From contig MCGE01000012.1 of assembly GCA_002105175.1 (NCBI GenBank), positions 1,054,001 to 1,118,000 on the forward strand: 64,000 bases of DNA. The letters are read 5' to 3'. How positions within the stretch are numbered: position 1 is the stretch's first letter; each line of letters starts with the position of its first letter. This document shows positions 13,301-25,300 of this stretch, piece after piece. Below the pieces are notes generated by a model. That model ran no database searches, was not told the DNA's origin, and saw only the letters and a program-made list of their open reading frames with translations. Position numbers and translations under genes: made by a program. This DNA comes from Absidia repens (lineage: Eukaryota > Mucoromycota > Mucoromycetes > Mucorales > Cunninghamellaceae).

Positions 13301-13593
13301 GTGTGCTAGCCTATCATACCCATGATTCATTTCGTACGCCGATTCATGTTATACAAAATAATAGGGTGTTCTGGCAGCCAGCTTTCCTACCATGCCGAAA
13401 TAAATCCAACAATCACAAAATCGAAAACCGTTTTCAAATTTTATTTTTAGATGATGATGATGATACTGGTTTTTATATATGAAGAAGACAGAGAAAGAAA
13501 AAATGCATATGTACGAGTAAAAAAAAAAAAAACAATGTATAACAATGTAAAATGATAGGTATATAAATAATAAAAAAACAAAAGCCATATATA

Positions 13594-13631
<38 letters not shown>

Positions 13632-13782
13632 AATGACGTGGATATAAATTGACCTTCTAGAACAACTTGTCAGCAATAAGATTTCATATGATAGGTGGTT
13701 GGTATGTTGTATATAAATATATATAAATATGTATATAAATAGGAAATGTGGTGCTTATTTTTTTTTTGTTTTGTTGATATAT
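10321..13782. other. Gene-poor region, low complexity
   Basis: About 3.4 kb without a supportable gene. It has many A/T homopolymers (11320-11342, 11868-11888, 13590-13630), (CA)n near 11005, (TA)n near 12367 and CCCC-rich patches. Short frames are mostly translated homopolymers. Possible exonic fragments at 10523-10691 (-) and 11700-11860 (-) are discussed under findings and rejected items. Confidence 0.5.
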
Positions 13783-15018
13783 TTATTTTTTCATTTGTGG
13801 GCGGTGGCAACGCATGACATGCACAATGGGAGCGGTAGTATGATGATGATGGCGCCGAGAAGGAGGAGGAGAAATAAAAGTATCGGCACGATGAGGAGGT
13901 GGAGTGGATGGAGATGGAGGTGGTGAATTTGACAGGGACCTGGGACGACATTGATGACTGAGTTGATGGATCCGATCATAATAATCTTGTTTTCGTTTCG
14001 CTTCGGCTTGCTGTTTTTTTCTTTTTTTCGAATCAGTGACTTGTTCCTTTAATGGTGATGGTCGTTTATTTATCATATCTGCAATATGGATGATAGTCGA
14101 GGACGAGGACGAAAGAGAACCACCACCGGAGGAGACTGACAGCGATGGTGGGGGTGATGGCGGCGTTTGAAAAAATGCGGGTGTGGGTATAATGGGGTTC
14201 CTGACAATGGCGCCACCGCCATCCTTTCCGGGTGATCCAGTCTGGGAGGGTATTGTTGTTGTTAAAGATGAAAATGTCAAAGTAGGTGAATCGAGCGACA
14301 ATAATTCTATCAGGTGATGGAATTTTTTTATCAACATGGTGGAGGATATTGATGAAGAAGTGTCACCCGAAAAAAAATGATGATCATCACTGGTCGGAGG
14401 TTCCTCGGGGGAAATAGTGACGGTAAGATGCTCCAACATTTCAAAAGGAGGGTCATCCATTTTTGTAGGTAGACCATGAGATATCAATTGATGGATGAAA
14501 AAAGGTTGAGAAGAGGGTGATAAAATTGTCTGTGCCTGTTGATATAGTTGATTTGAATCCAGAGTGTATTGATGCAAGGTCAAAGGGATTTTATTCCACG
14601 CTTGGGAAGTGGCCAGGTGAAAGCAAAATGCCTCCAAATGTGTGCATAATTGATGACATTGAGAAAAGGACATCATCAGATCCAAATGATTTAATGAATG
14701 TGCACAATGATCGAGAATGAAAAATAACGTCATCGTGTCTAATGTTGGTAAATCGTGAATTTTCAATGTTCGTAATTCATGATGCCGAGGAATCCGTGAA
14801 ATAAGTCGTTGAATGATAGGTTTGCGTAGCCACTGTTTGTCTTGAGGTCGAAAAATCAAATTCCGTTCCTTCCAAAGTTCTCCATCGTTAAAAATAAGTA
14901 GTTGTAGCTTTTGACATGTTTGCGCTAAAATCACTATATCTCGAATGGACAGATAATAACATAACCTTGCTAATATTTTATCATCAAAGAGCAAATTGTT
15001 ATCGATATAAGCAAGCAT
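13783..15018 (-). CDS. F-box protein
   Basis: Single exon, 411 aa, ATG 15018 to TAA 13783. The N-terminus carries an F-box-like motif at about residues 9-52 (LLFDDKILARLCYYLSIRD, ILAQTCQKL, GELWKERNL), the Skp1-binding module of SCF ubiquitin ligases. A helical, Leu-rich region follows (LISRIPRHHELRTLKIHDLP, FFILDHCAHSLNHLDLM), suggestive of degenerate leucine-rich repeats that could bind a substrate. The C-terminal half is Ser/Pro/His-rich and low complexity with a basic coiled patch (DSKKRKKQQAEAKRKQDYYD). The role as a substrate adaptor in the SCF complex follows from the F-box; the target is unknown. A CT- and T-rich leader precedes the ATG. Confidence 0.75.
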   Translation of the reverse strand: MLAYIDNNLLFDDKILARLCYYLSIRDIVILAQTCQKLQLLIFNDGELWKERNLIFRPQDKQWLRKPIIQRLISRIPRHHELRTLKIHDLPTLDTMTLFFILDHCAHSLNHLDLMMSFSQCHQLCTHLEAFCFHLATSQAWNKIPLTLHQYTLDSNQLYQQAQTILSPSSQPFFIHQLISHGLPTKMDDPPFEMLEHLTVTISPEEPPTSDDHHFFSGDTSSSISSTMLIKKFHHLIELLSLDSPTLTFSSLTTTIPSQTGSPGKDGGGAIVRNPIIPTPAFFQTPPSPPPSLSVSSGGGSLSSSSSTIIHIADMINKRPSPLKEQVTDSKKRKKQQAEAKRKQDYYDRIHQLSHQCRPRSLSNSPPPSPSTPPPHRADTFISPPPSRRHHHHTTAPIVHVMRCHRPQMKK

Positions 15019-15924
15019 GTTAATAAAACAAAAAAGAAGGTGAGGGGGGGAGGAGAGAGAGCGGCGGCGGCGGCGAAATGGAAGAGTGAAGGAGGGAAAA
15101 GGAAAAGGAAATGATTTGGTTAGTCTTTTTTTTATTTATGTATTTATCTACCGAAAAGAAATGTTTTTTTTTTACGCCTAAAAATAAAAAAAATAAAAAC
15201 GATAATAGAACGAACAAAAAAGAAACCCATCCCATTAGAATCGGCCACTGTAATTTTGACAAATAGATTGCGTATCATTCGATTTCAAATATATAAAAAC
15301 AAACAAAGTTTTTGATGTGCTGTCTTCGTGTGGGTAGCACAGTGGCACTCTACTTTGACAACTACCTGCCAACTCAAATTCCCTTTTAGAGTAGTTAAAA
15401 CCTAATTTCGCACTTCCGTATCCTTTCCGTTTAATCAATTTTCACTCCTAAACTCACAGTATCTTCAAAACTTCACCAATCACACTTGTCAAATATGCTA
15501 ATTGAATGTTTTTAACCCCCTTTAATAAGTTTCTCTTGTCCATCCTTTTTTTTTTCTGATTTGTCTAAGATATATACTGACTGATGAGTTTTTCTCCGTT
15601 TTTTTCCATCACATGCATTCTACGCAGTATATATATGTATATATATCTATATTGCGACCGACCAGCCAATCCCACACTCCACTCACATATCAACCACGTT
15701 ACACCCGCATGCCTTTTCATCATCATCCCTAAAAGGACCAACCTAAAAAAAATCCCAAGACCACACAAAAAAAGACGACACACGTAATGTATATGTAAAA
15801 AAAAAAAAAAAAACCCAGTCTAAGTTTTTATTGTTTTGCATAAATTTTCTACAAAAACATGACAAGTTGTGATAATAAAACTAAAACTACGTTGTTGGAA
15901 TCCATCATCGATCATCCGATTTCT
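15019..15924. other. Intergenic region
   Basis: About 900 bases between the F-box gene start (-) and the eL39 stop (-). (CCG)n-like GGCGGC at 15061-15075, T-runs, (TA)n near 15630, and TTTATT near 15828 (minus-strand AATAAA, likely eL39 polyadenylation signal). No gene seen. Confidence 0.6.
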
Positions 15925-16471
15925 TTAGATGTTCAACTTGGTGTGGCGCCAGTTGCGACGCTTGGCGTTCCAGCTAGGCACGAGAAAAAAAAAAGAAAAG
16001 AAGACATGTTAGAAACACACATAGATATAAGCATAAGGTAATTGTAGGTTGTTGTTGTCAATGTTTAAAAAACATACCGGATCTTGGTGTCAGACTTTAA
16101 ACGGAACCAGTGAGGCAAAGGACGGTTTTGCTTTTGGGCCTTGCCAAGCTTGACCTTGGTGATGAATGACTTGTTGGAAGGCTAATTGAAAAAAAAGGAA
16201 TAAAAGCGTTAGTGTAAGTTTTTGGAATGACAGTCATCGCTAGTCCATTTTCTCTACCCCTCTCTCCCCTCCCAACACATATATCTCAACCATTCATTCT
16301 CTCCCCACCCCTCATTCACACTTGTCTTTGATTAACATGGTCCACTATTAATACACATCCATCCATCCATCCATCCATCCATCCATTTAATGCTATATCC
16401 GTATCCATTGTGTATATCGTGTTCCTATTCATTTTCCCCCATGTTTGTTGTTGCATCATCTAATTTACCAT
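15925..16471 (-). CDS. RPL39: 60S ribosomal protein eL39
   Basis: Three exons: 16471-16469 (ATG only), 16181-16078 and 15973-15925, giving 51 aa, the standard eL39 length. The protein is the small basic subunit lining the ribosomal exit tunnel. It reads [20 protein letters not shown], then [15 protein letters not shown], then [15 protein letters not shown]; the C-terminal [11 protein letters not shown] is diagnostic. Exons 2 and 3 are secure (donor GTATGT, acceptors TTAG and CTAG). Exon 2 opens in phase 0 without a Met, so a separate first exon is required; ATG followed by GTAAAT at 16471 fits exactly and gives the expected M-P-S start, but the choice of that ATG is inferred. Intron 1 (287 nt) holds a CATC tetranucleotide repeat. 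Confidence 0.9.
16356..16386. repeat. (CATC)n microsatellite
   Basis: Nearly eight CATC units inside the proposed first intron of RPL39. Confidence 0.9.
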
Positions 16472-16659
16472 AGTCGTTCTGATTGAAATATGTGGAGGGA
16501 AGGGAAAAAAAATGGGAGAAGGGAAAAGCGCAGGGCAATAGAAAAAAAAATCAGGAGATTTCAAATGCCGATCCATGCGTTTGATTTATTTTTCTCTGGT
16601 CCCCCACCCAACCCTTTTTTTTTTCTTTCTTTTTCCTCTTTCTATTTTTTTTTTTTAGA

Positions 16660-16915
16660 CAATCGGCCTTTTTTGAAGCTTCATTGGACTGCTGGGGATC
16701 TTGGATTAGTATTAGAACTTGAATTAGGGGCATTTAAAAAAGTGCAAAACAAACATCATGGGGAAACCTTTTCATTTTGGATTCGAAATGTTGACCACTG
16801 TTAGATTTAGTTTCCATGTTTGTTTAATATTATGAAAGTCCTTTTTGGAATAGTTTAGTATCAACTGCCATCGTTTATACCTGTATTTGAATAAAAATAT
16901 TACATGTCTTCATAT
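16660..16915 (+). repeat. Dispersed repeat R1, copy B
   Basis: The body begins ATCTTGGATTAGTATTAG, carries the core GGGGAAACCTTTTCATTT (about 16760-16777), GACCACTGTTAGATTTAG, TAGTTTAGTATCAACTG and AATAAA at 16890-16895. A T-rich tract (16616-16655) precedes it, as in copies A and F. Copies E and F are its closest relatives in the window by eye. Confidence 0.65.
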
Positions 16916-16999
16916 TATTAGTTTCTCTTCCTTTCACGTTAATTGTATTGCTGAATGAATGAATACACACGCACGTAGACACAGAAAAGAAAAAACTGA

Positions 17000-17560
17000 C
17001 GTATACATATGTGTGTGTTTCAGAAAAAGGTTGTGTTAGGCACCAAACTTAGCGCTCTGCCAATGAAATAGACTGTATATGCGTGTAGAAAAAACGGCTG
17101 GGTGTGTGCGTGTGCGCGTGTGTGTGTTTGTGTGTTTCAACAAAATAGAAGTAGGGTGGCAGGCGCCAAAAGGTAGTACTCTGTCACAGGTATGAGGGTG
17201 TGAAAAAATATTACTGGAAGGTTGTCATGTTCATCATGCTGCACTTTCATGAGCAATATCTTAGCACGTGCGACTGGTATTTGTCTCGGTTTAGTTATAC
17301 GTTCCTTTTCATTCCACCGCTCTCAATGTATACCGTATGTTATTTCTAGTGAAAACTATCATATTTTATATGAAAATAGACATTGGCAATAGATCAAATG
17401 TTGCATATCAAGTGAACCTAGAACCACAAGCCAGTTACTGGGCCTCGAAGCGGCGGGGAATTGTTTTGATGGGTATGTTAGAAAGCATGTTGACTGATAG
17501 GAGAGACTGAAAAAATATTCACCATACCTTGTTTTGCTCATTATATCATGGGCTAAAGGA
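17000..17560. other. Gene-free AT-rich stretch
   Basis: Nothing coding seen. (TG)n-rich patches at 17100-17135. Confidence 0.5.
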
Positions 17561-18720
17561 TATTGGTAAATAAAAAGAGTCTATTTTACTTAGAGAATAT
17601 GATAGAAACTAAACAAACAGCGCAAGTTCATTGTAACAGGGGATATAGTGATGGTATCATGGAAATAACTGGTGGACGGTTCTCAGAATGGTCAACACTA
17701 ATATAAAAAAGCAGGACGACAATAAAAGGCAGGGGAGGTCTATTATAGTTTACAGTGTATGAGAAAGTTTGAAGAATTTTTTTTTATTGAAGCACAGCAA
17801 CATCAATCAAGAAGGATGAATGGTAATAAAAAAGATATATATGGTACAAGACATGGGAGAGACAAATGGGGCCATTTTTTCGGTGAGGCATTTAAAAAGA
17901 GATATATTTTATTAAAATGTTCATACAAACTATGGACAAGCTAAAACTAAACTAGACTAATGAAGACCCCAAGAGACTCAACAGATGGTGGTTTAAATAA
18001 CGAAGTAGACATATACAACATGTTCAGTCTTGTGGAGGTGACGTTGGCAATACGACCGGGGTTGATCGATATTATTAAGAGAATCATGCTTTATGTTACC
18101 TAAAACTGTCAACCATGATGTAGGGCAAGCGGTTATAAATAACCACAAAGCGTTGGAAAATATTCTATAGCGACAGCCACATTTATATTCATTCGTATAA
18201 TTGGCTCAGCAGGAATTTGACCATTGCTAAAAGTAAGTGGACTATCATTGCCAAACAGTTCTTGAGAATGGCGAGGGGGTATTCATAGTGAGTGTATGAG
18301 AGAGCAAGTGATTATTAGAACACTCATGTATCAGCTGTTATAGCGGCATTGTTTACTATACGAGTAGTCAAAGAATAATTAATTAATTAAAAGGCACACT
18401 TTACTAAAGTATATTGGTAAAGTGCTCAAACTAAAGGCGGGTTGGAGGGTTCATTGTTACAAGGGATTAAATGAAGGATCTACTGTAGGAATCACAATGG
18501 AGAATAAAAGTGAAATCTAAAGAATAGTCAACATTAATTTAAAGGAAAGACGGTAAAATGGGGGCTGACATGCTTTATAGGACAATATACGAAAGAGAAT
18601 AAAGGGATATCTTTTATTGAAGTCTGACAATGGTCAACACTACTCTAAACGGGCGACAAAGACAAAAACAAAAAACAAAACAAAAAGAGATCACTTGTAC
18701 AAAGACATGAGAGAGACTAA
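17560..18720 (-). repeat. Array of degenerate R1-associated units
   Basis: Several related minus-strand segments recur here: GTTCATTGTAACA(A)GGG(A) blocks at about 17618 and 18449; TATTGAAG(C/T) blocks near 17786 and 18615; GTCAACACTA(A/C)T blocks near 17691 and 18632. An R1 3'-like fragment at about 17900-18000 has ACTATGGACAAGCTAAAACT and AATGAAGACCCCAAGAG. Similar blocks occur at 48880-49130. No gene is present. Confidence 0.55.
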
Positions 18721-18724
18721 TAGA

Positions 18725-19040
18725 ATATTTTTCATTAAGATAAGTAAAAAAAAAAACCATAGTTTATTCAGTTGTAGATACAAATTAAGCTAATGAAGGC
18801 TCCAAAAAGCCAACTAAAGGTGGCCCAAAATCCTAGATCTAAAATGAAAGGGTTTCCCCATGCATCTTGTATCCCTGATCCGAAAACGCTTCTAAACTAG
18901 TCCTGATACTATTCTGAGTTCAACATAGCCCCATAGAAGTTGAATGGTGAAGAAAAAAAATGAAACGAAAAACTGAAAGAGAGAAAGAGAGAGGACAGTA
19001 GAAAAAAAAAGGGGATAAATATAAATTCCACGTGTGCGGA
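18725..19040 (-). repeat. Dispersed repeat R1, copy C
   Basis: Minus-strand copy. The core complement appears as AAATGAAAGGGTTTCCCC (about 18842-18859), followed by GCATCTTGTATCCCTGATCC and CTTCTAAACTAGTCCTGATA. The promoter-side CACGTG box lies at 19029-19034. Nearly identical to copy A over GGACTAGTTTAGAAG through the core. Confidence 0.65.
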
Positions 19041-19534
19041 ATTTGAAATATATTTTGCGCTTCTGGCTGACCTAACCATTTTGATTTCGATAGAAGACAC
19101 ACGAAAAGAGGGTCCAGAAGACCGCTGTCGCTCTGTTAGATATAGTATGTATGCACATATCAGAATAATGATATTGCTCATATAGTTTTCCATTGATATC
19201 ATTACTGTGGGCACCCTACATACTGTAAGGACAAATCCAGTTAAGGATGTCTGGAGCAACAGGCAAGCTTCTATACATACTGTACATATATCATAAAAAA
19301 CAGCAAGACAAACGATATTATTTTATTTTATTAAAGCATCAAGTGGTCACCTCATATGGATATATATATTTTATTTTCAATCCAGATCGACAACCAGATT
19401 CAGCAATTTTGACACTATGTGGCAACAAGATCAATTCAAATAGGCTTTATTTATTTTCAAAACAACCATAGTAAATAATAAATATAATGGAGTAGATAGG
19501 GAAGTTATACTATCACTAAGGCTACTAAACTATA
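19041..19534. other. Intergenic region
   Basis: AT-rich flank between R1 copy C and the aldo/keto reductase 3' end. No gene seen. Confidence 0.5.
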
Positions 19535-20870
19535 CTATTCACATATTGTAGGATCCCATTCAGTAACCAGATGCTCATCCAGTGCATCCAATGCAGCCAT
19601 GTCTTCGTCGTTCAAAGTAAAATCAAAAACATCTGCATTACTAATGATTCGAGACTTCGTGACCGATTTTGGGAGTGGAACATAACCTTTTTGGATTGCC
19701 CTAAACCATGACAGCCAGCAAAGAAAGAAAAACATGGAATGATTAGCACAGAAGTATATAAAGTATATATGTAAATATTACCATCGAATAAGCACCTGCG
19801 AAGTTGTCTTTTTGTGGTTTTCAGCCACCGCCACCAATGGCTTATCTTGAAGTTTGATACCTTGTGTCAATGGGGAGTAACTTTCAATCAGAATACCATG
19901 TTTTTTACAATAATCCACAATATCCTGTCTTTGTAAATAGGGAGTGATTCTATCATACAACATCCATGTGAGTAAAGCTTCGATCGCCATCACACCGCAA
20001 TAACATAAAAAGAGGATGAACTACAATGCATTGTAGTGTACTGTTCTCTACTTACTCGACTTGGTTTACAACAGGCTTGATTTCACAGTGGGCCATGAGC
20101 TCTTCAAGATGTTTCACACCGTAATTGGAGACGCCTAAACAATTGAGACAGAAGAATTATTTCGGTAAGCCACGCCTCGCGAGGTGATGAATAAAGTGAG
20201 ATGACTTCTTTACCTATGTGTTTCGCCTTTCCAGCCCGATGCAACTCTTCGAGCGCCTTCCAACTTGCTAATCTTCGTTCTTTTCCAGGTAATGGACTAT
20301 GAATGAGATATAAATCCACGTAGCTGAGTTGAAGTTTTGCCAGACTAGTTTCCAATGCCGCTTTCGCGCTATCAAACCCTTGATCCCTTTGGTGAAGCTT
20401 CGTTGTGACAAAGACCTAGGTGCAAAACATCCAACGCAAAATTGAGGTTGAAGTTTAGAGATAAGTGTATTCCTATTGAGTTGATACTTACTTCCTCCCG
20501 AGGAATTTGACTAAAAAAAAAAAAACATAATTTTTAAAACCACGCGTCAAATGTAGTATGAGGCAGTTCTAAGTTTACCTGTTTTTCAAAGCAATACCAA
20601 CATCTCCCTCATTCCTATAAATTGTTGCAGTGTCAATATGTCTGTATCCAGCCTAAAGAATATATTAAAAAAGAAAGGTCAATCTCTTTTCATTACGCCA
20701 GCAACCTTTTTTCTTTTTATTCTTGTTCTTTATCTTACTTCCAAAGCCCACTTGACGGCGTCTTGTGTTTCTTTTCCAGTTCCACTTTGATAGACACCAA
20801 ATCCGACGCAGGGAATGGTATTGGAACCTGCAAGTGCAATTTTTGTAGCGACAGAAAGTGGTTTACTCAT
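19535..20870 (-). CDS. Aldo/keto reductase
   Basis: Seven exons: 20870-20739, 20652-20579, 20510-20492, 20415-20214, 20134-20056, 19949-19782, 19700-19535, giving 279 aa. Exon 3 is only 19 nt. This is an NAD(P)H-dependent oxidoreductase with a TIM-barrel fold, reducing carbonyls to alcohols, probably cytosolic. The catalytic tetrad is complete: D51 (RHIDTATIYRNEG), Y56, K81 (VFVTTKL) and H114 (LYLIHSPLP). The usual GVSNYG, VNQVE, DYCKKHGI and ESYSPLTQG motifs follow, then VLIRW and PKSVTKSRI, the cofactor phosphate-binding region. The 2,5-diketo-gluconate-reductase/GCY1-like subfamily fits best; substrate cannot be told from sequence. Confidence 0.93.
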
Positions 20871-22368
20871 TTTAGTGAGAAGAGAGATAAAAGAGATATA
20901 AAAAAAAAGTGCGAGGGGAAAATATTGCCAACACACTAAAAAAGGTCCTCGGACTTTGAAATCACCACGATCGATTTTTTTCACACTTTATTTTTAGAGG
21001 CGTCACAAGGGATCCTAGTGCCTGTTTCAGAAATAATGGTGTTACCTTTATCGTCGTAGTTTTAGTTATACTGGAAAAAAAAAAAAAGATTCCATTAAAT
21101 TTGGGGGGAGGGGAGCTTGGATTGGGTGGCAGACAGTATACATGAATTTTTGGCGAAAGTAAAAAAAAGGGGGTGATGGGAATAGAAAGAGGAGAGGGGC
21201 GGTTTTTTTCTTCTTTCAAGTTTGTCATATATTCAAGTTGTTTTGTGTCAAGTGTTGAATTGAATGAATAATAAAACAAAATAAGGAATCCGATTTTATA
21301 TTATACTAGTGGTCAGTGCGTTAAAGTGCTATGGAGTACAGTAGGGAAATAAGTAGAGCTATTCTTGTTCATCCAACCTTTTTCGCTCTAATTTATGCAA
21401 ACAATTTGACTTTATCATAGCCAATGAATGCATCTAGTTTTTTATGCCAAGTTAGAATAAAAGCTTCAAATTTAAGGAGTTGATGACATCCAGATGCATT
21501 TTTTTTTATATTGTCAAATGCCATCACAATCATAGGATCATCGCCCAAGACATCTTTATAATAAAAATGGCTTTTCATAAAACATATTTATGTTTCTGCT
21601 TACTTATTAGTTCCATGCATTTCATTCGATCCGTAAATGACTGACTGTCAATAATGCTTAACCACATGCTAATACCATTTTATTACAATTATGTGTCAAC
21701 TCGAATAAAAATGAAAAGAAACTTCGGCTGATTTCAAGCGCCGATTGTGGGGGCGATCCATTGTTCAATAGCACCCAAACAGCCTGTTGAACCAGTTCTC
21801 CCAGGGGCAGAGGGGATGGGGGGTTGGGTGGGGAGAGGAGGTGAACAGGGAGAAATTAGATAAAGCTTGAAAATAACATTACACAGTATCACCAATATAA
21901 TGGATTTGTCGCAAAAGTAACCACCTTATTTATGTTATTTTATATTTTTAGTGTAACATGGCTTTGTCGATTCTGATGGATCTAATGTAAGATAGCCCCG
22001 TGAAAAATAGAGATGAATTGCTCTGCATATTCAATGAGAAAAAATTGAAAGAAGGAGGAGGAGGGGAGAGGTTGTTTTTGGCAGTAAAGTTAAATGGCAG
22101 TGTATATGTGTATGAAGGAGGAGGTCAGAGATTACCAAGGGGAAAATATCCCGCATGTGCTTTATTTTTTTCACTCGCCAGCTGCTTTAAGAAAACGAAA
22201 TCCGCGTGCAAAAAATACTATTTTAAAAATTCAGGTGGGCTTTTTTTTTTTTTTTGTTCCTCTTTCCATTCTTTATCACTTCTTATTAGACCTTTCCTTT
22301 TATTTTATTTTATTTATTTTGTATCATTTTATTATTATACCTTCATGCCTTTACTTGACTAGAAAACT
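20871..22368. other. Divergent intergenic region
   Basis: About 1.5 kb between divergent starts of the aldo/keto reductase (-) and the spectraplakin-like gene (+). T-rich tracts precede each start. A minus-strand frame at 21393-21578 is listed under rejected items. Little else is visible. Confidence 0.5.
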
Positions 22369-25300
22369 ATGACTACACCAACATCAAACGCAATATCACC
22401 ATCCTCTTCGATTTATTCTTCTTCAACGGTTAGCTCATCAATAGGCCGATCCGCCTCCAATCGTTCATTATATCGCGATTTGACTTCCGCCACAAGTAGT
22501 AACAGCATCGCTGCTTTGGCAGGAGGAGGAAGAAAACCAACAACTATGGGACGTTCTCGACAAAATACAACGGACTATATGACCGGCGAAGATTTGGTGC
22601 GCACCATTGGCTCTGATTACCAAGAAATACAGAAACGGGCTTTGACGAAATGGGTAAACACTCAACTCAAATTGGCCGACGATCATATCAACAACATTGA
22701 AACTGACTTTAAGGATGGAAGGAAACTACTCAAACTGCTCTCTGTTGTTTCCAAGGAACCGGCACCCAAACCTGAAAAGATGAATATGCGGATCCACCAG
22801 CTTGCCAATGTTGCTCAAGCTCTCTCTTTTTTGGAAAAACAACTTGGGGCGGATTCTATTGTTGATATGGGAAACGAAGCTATTGTCAACGGTGATAAGA
22901 AGAAGACTTTGGCACTTATTTTCTTTATCATGATCAAATATCAAATACAAATTGTGCTCAATGACCATGGTGATGATTTTGCTCAGTCTTTATTGGTATG
23001 TTCTTTTTTTTTTTTGAGGGGGTCATTAAGTGAAATATGTGTCTAACCTTCCCCCCCTTCCCCTTGTTTTTTTTATTTTTTTTTTATCAACAATATAGGA
23101 TTATTCCGATCGACAACGTGATGGTTTACGTGTGGATGCTCTTTCACCAACAAACGAATCAGTATCAATATCAAATGGGCCATCAGCATTTTCCTCTGAA
23201 AAGACGAACGTACCAACAACACCTATACCTGGCAACAATTCACTTTTGGCAGCAAGGAAACTGGGAAGCAATTATTCGATCAACTCTGATAAACAACACA
23301 CTAGCTCAACAGAATCAAAGTTGGCGCTCTTGTTTTGGGTACGGATTCAGCTTGAAGACTACATTGCAGCTGACATCATACCAAGTATTCAAGACTTCTC
23401 AAGATCATGGCGAAATGGTCTGGCCTTTTGTCTATTGATTCATCGACATGGACCTGATTTGATCCCTGATTTATTCTCTTCCCACCTCAAGGATGCCGAT
23501 CTGACTCAAAAACAAACCTGGCACCGCCTACTGACGCTGGCGTTTGATTTGGCGATGAACCATATGGATATACCAAGGTATCTGGATCCTGAAGATTTAG
23601 TGGATGTAGACTACCCTCATGAACCAAGTGTGATGATGTATGTGGCGGAATTCTACAAGGTCATGTCCCGCGTACAACATGATATATCCAACGATCAACG
23701 GCATGAAATCGCAATACGACGTCGAACAAACATTGCTATGGTGACTGGCGGCATCGACAACCTTCTACCTGCTCCTGATGATTCTCATTCGTCTACCGAT
23801 CAACACAATCTCGATAGCGGCATGGCATTGTCGGACGACGATGAAAGTGTGGCGTCAACCAAGAAAAAGAGCAAAAAGAAGGCGCACAGGGTATCGACGT
23901 TGGCGGATGAAGACAAGGAACGACTCAAGGCGGATTTGAATGCTCGACTTATGATGCAACTGACGGGCCATCTTCCACGCGGTGTCAATCCATTACTGGA
24001 CCAACTGATTACCATTCATGAAACGGTGCTTGCATTTATCAAAACCAATACCCGGACATTGGATGAAATACCCACTTCTTTTGATGATGCTGATACTGTG
24101 GCGGAATATTTGGATGCTTTGGAAATTGTGGAAGAACAAATGCAAGAAGAATCATCACTTTTGGATACTGCTCGGGATGCCAAGGACAACCTCATGCTGC
24201 CACCAGAAAATGCTGACGATGAATCTATTCGCTTGACGGACTTGCAACGAACTCAGGTGAAAAATCTTTATGATATGTTGCTGGACCACTGGACCGACTT
24301 TGAGCAACTCCTTTCTACCACCAAGTGTGATCTTCTACGCATTGAATCTGATTTGGTGGATATTGAAGAAGGCACTCACAAGTACCATGTTGAAGCTGAC
24401 AAAATTATGGATCGGATCAAGGAACTCCAACATTTACTGGACCAAATCATTCCTCATCACAATCCTGCATCTGATGATGATGCTACTGGAAAGGGCGATG
24501 CATGGCATCCTTTGGACGAATGCAACGGGGATGAACAGATCATGGATATAGCTCAAGCGTTTCAGCAAGCTGCGGTGGCTGCCAACGAACAAGTGGGTAT
24601 ATTTGACTCAACTGACTGGAAATCATATCAGCAATTTATCTTGCAGTTTTCTCGGGTGATACTGAAACAAGTGAAGTCAAGGTTGGAGGAGCTGGAACGC
24701 GATCATCAGCATATGCTAGACGTCAACCAAGAAACGCTTTCTTCCAGTAATGACTTCTCTCGTGCTCTGGATTTGATCTCTACAACAAAGGCTATTGGAC
24801 TGGAGCTGGAATCGATTCACAAGTTGATGGACGATAACAACCACACCACCAACGATGCTATTTTGGATCTGGAAAATCAAATCAATGCAGTACGTACAAG
24901 TATTCACAATACGAGGGAAACGTACGACAACCTCCTGACAAAAGACGAACGACTTGCAGCATTTGTCAACAAAGTACAGCAACAATATGAAATGGTACGT
25001 GATTGGGTGGATCAAGTGCGTGTCTGGTTTATCGAGGCGGAGCGTATTCGAACATGGATTGAAGTGCGGATTGATATTATTCACCAACGAAATGGATCAG
25101 CAGACTTTGACCCGCTCAGTGACACCTTGACTAAAACGGCCCAAGACAACTCCAAGGTGTGGCACGATGAACATGTCAAACTTGGACGTGAAATTGACCG
25201 GTTTGATGCAGATGATATGGCACGATTACGGACCCACGTGAAGACTCTGACTGGTGTGGATCGTGGCAATCGTGATCTCAGTCCGGCAGATACATCCACC

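Noticed and set aside
12147..13676. Phe-rich frames in the gene-poor region
   Set aside because: Translations of T-runs and dinucleotide repeats.
21393..21578. Minus-strand frame of 61 codons with protein-like KNASGCHQLLKFEAFILTW
   Set aside because: Upstream candidate exon at about 21600-21670 does not join in phase, no family is recognised, and the region has no promoter-like leader. Could be a gene relic, but unsupported.
21737..21800. Minus-strand peptide TGSTGCLGAIEQWIAPTIGA followed by a stop
   Set aside because: Looks like a protein end, but it is only about 20 residues with no upstream coding sequence.
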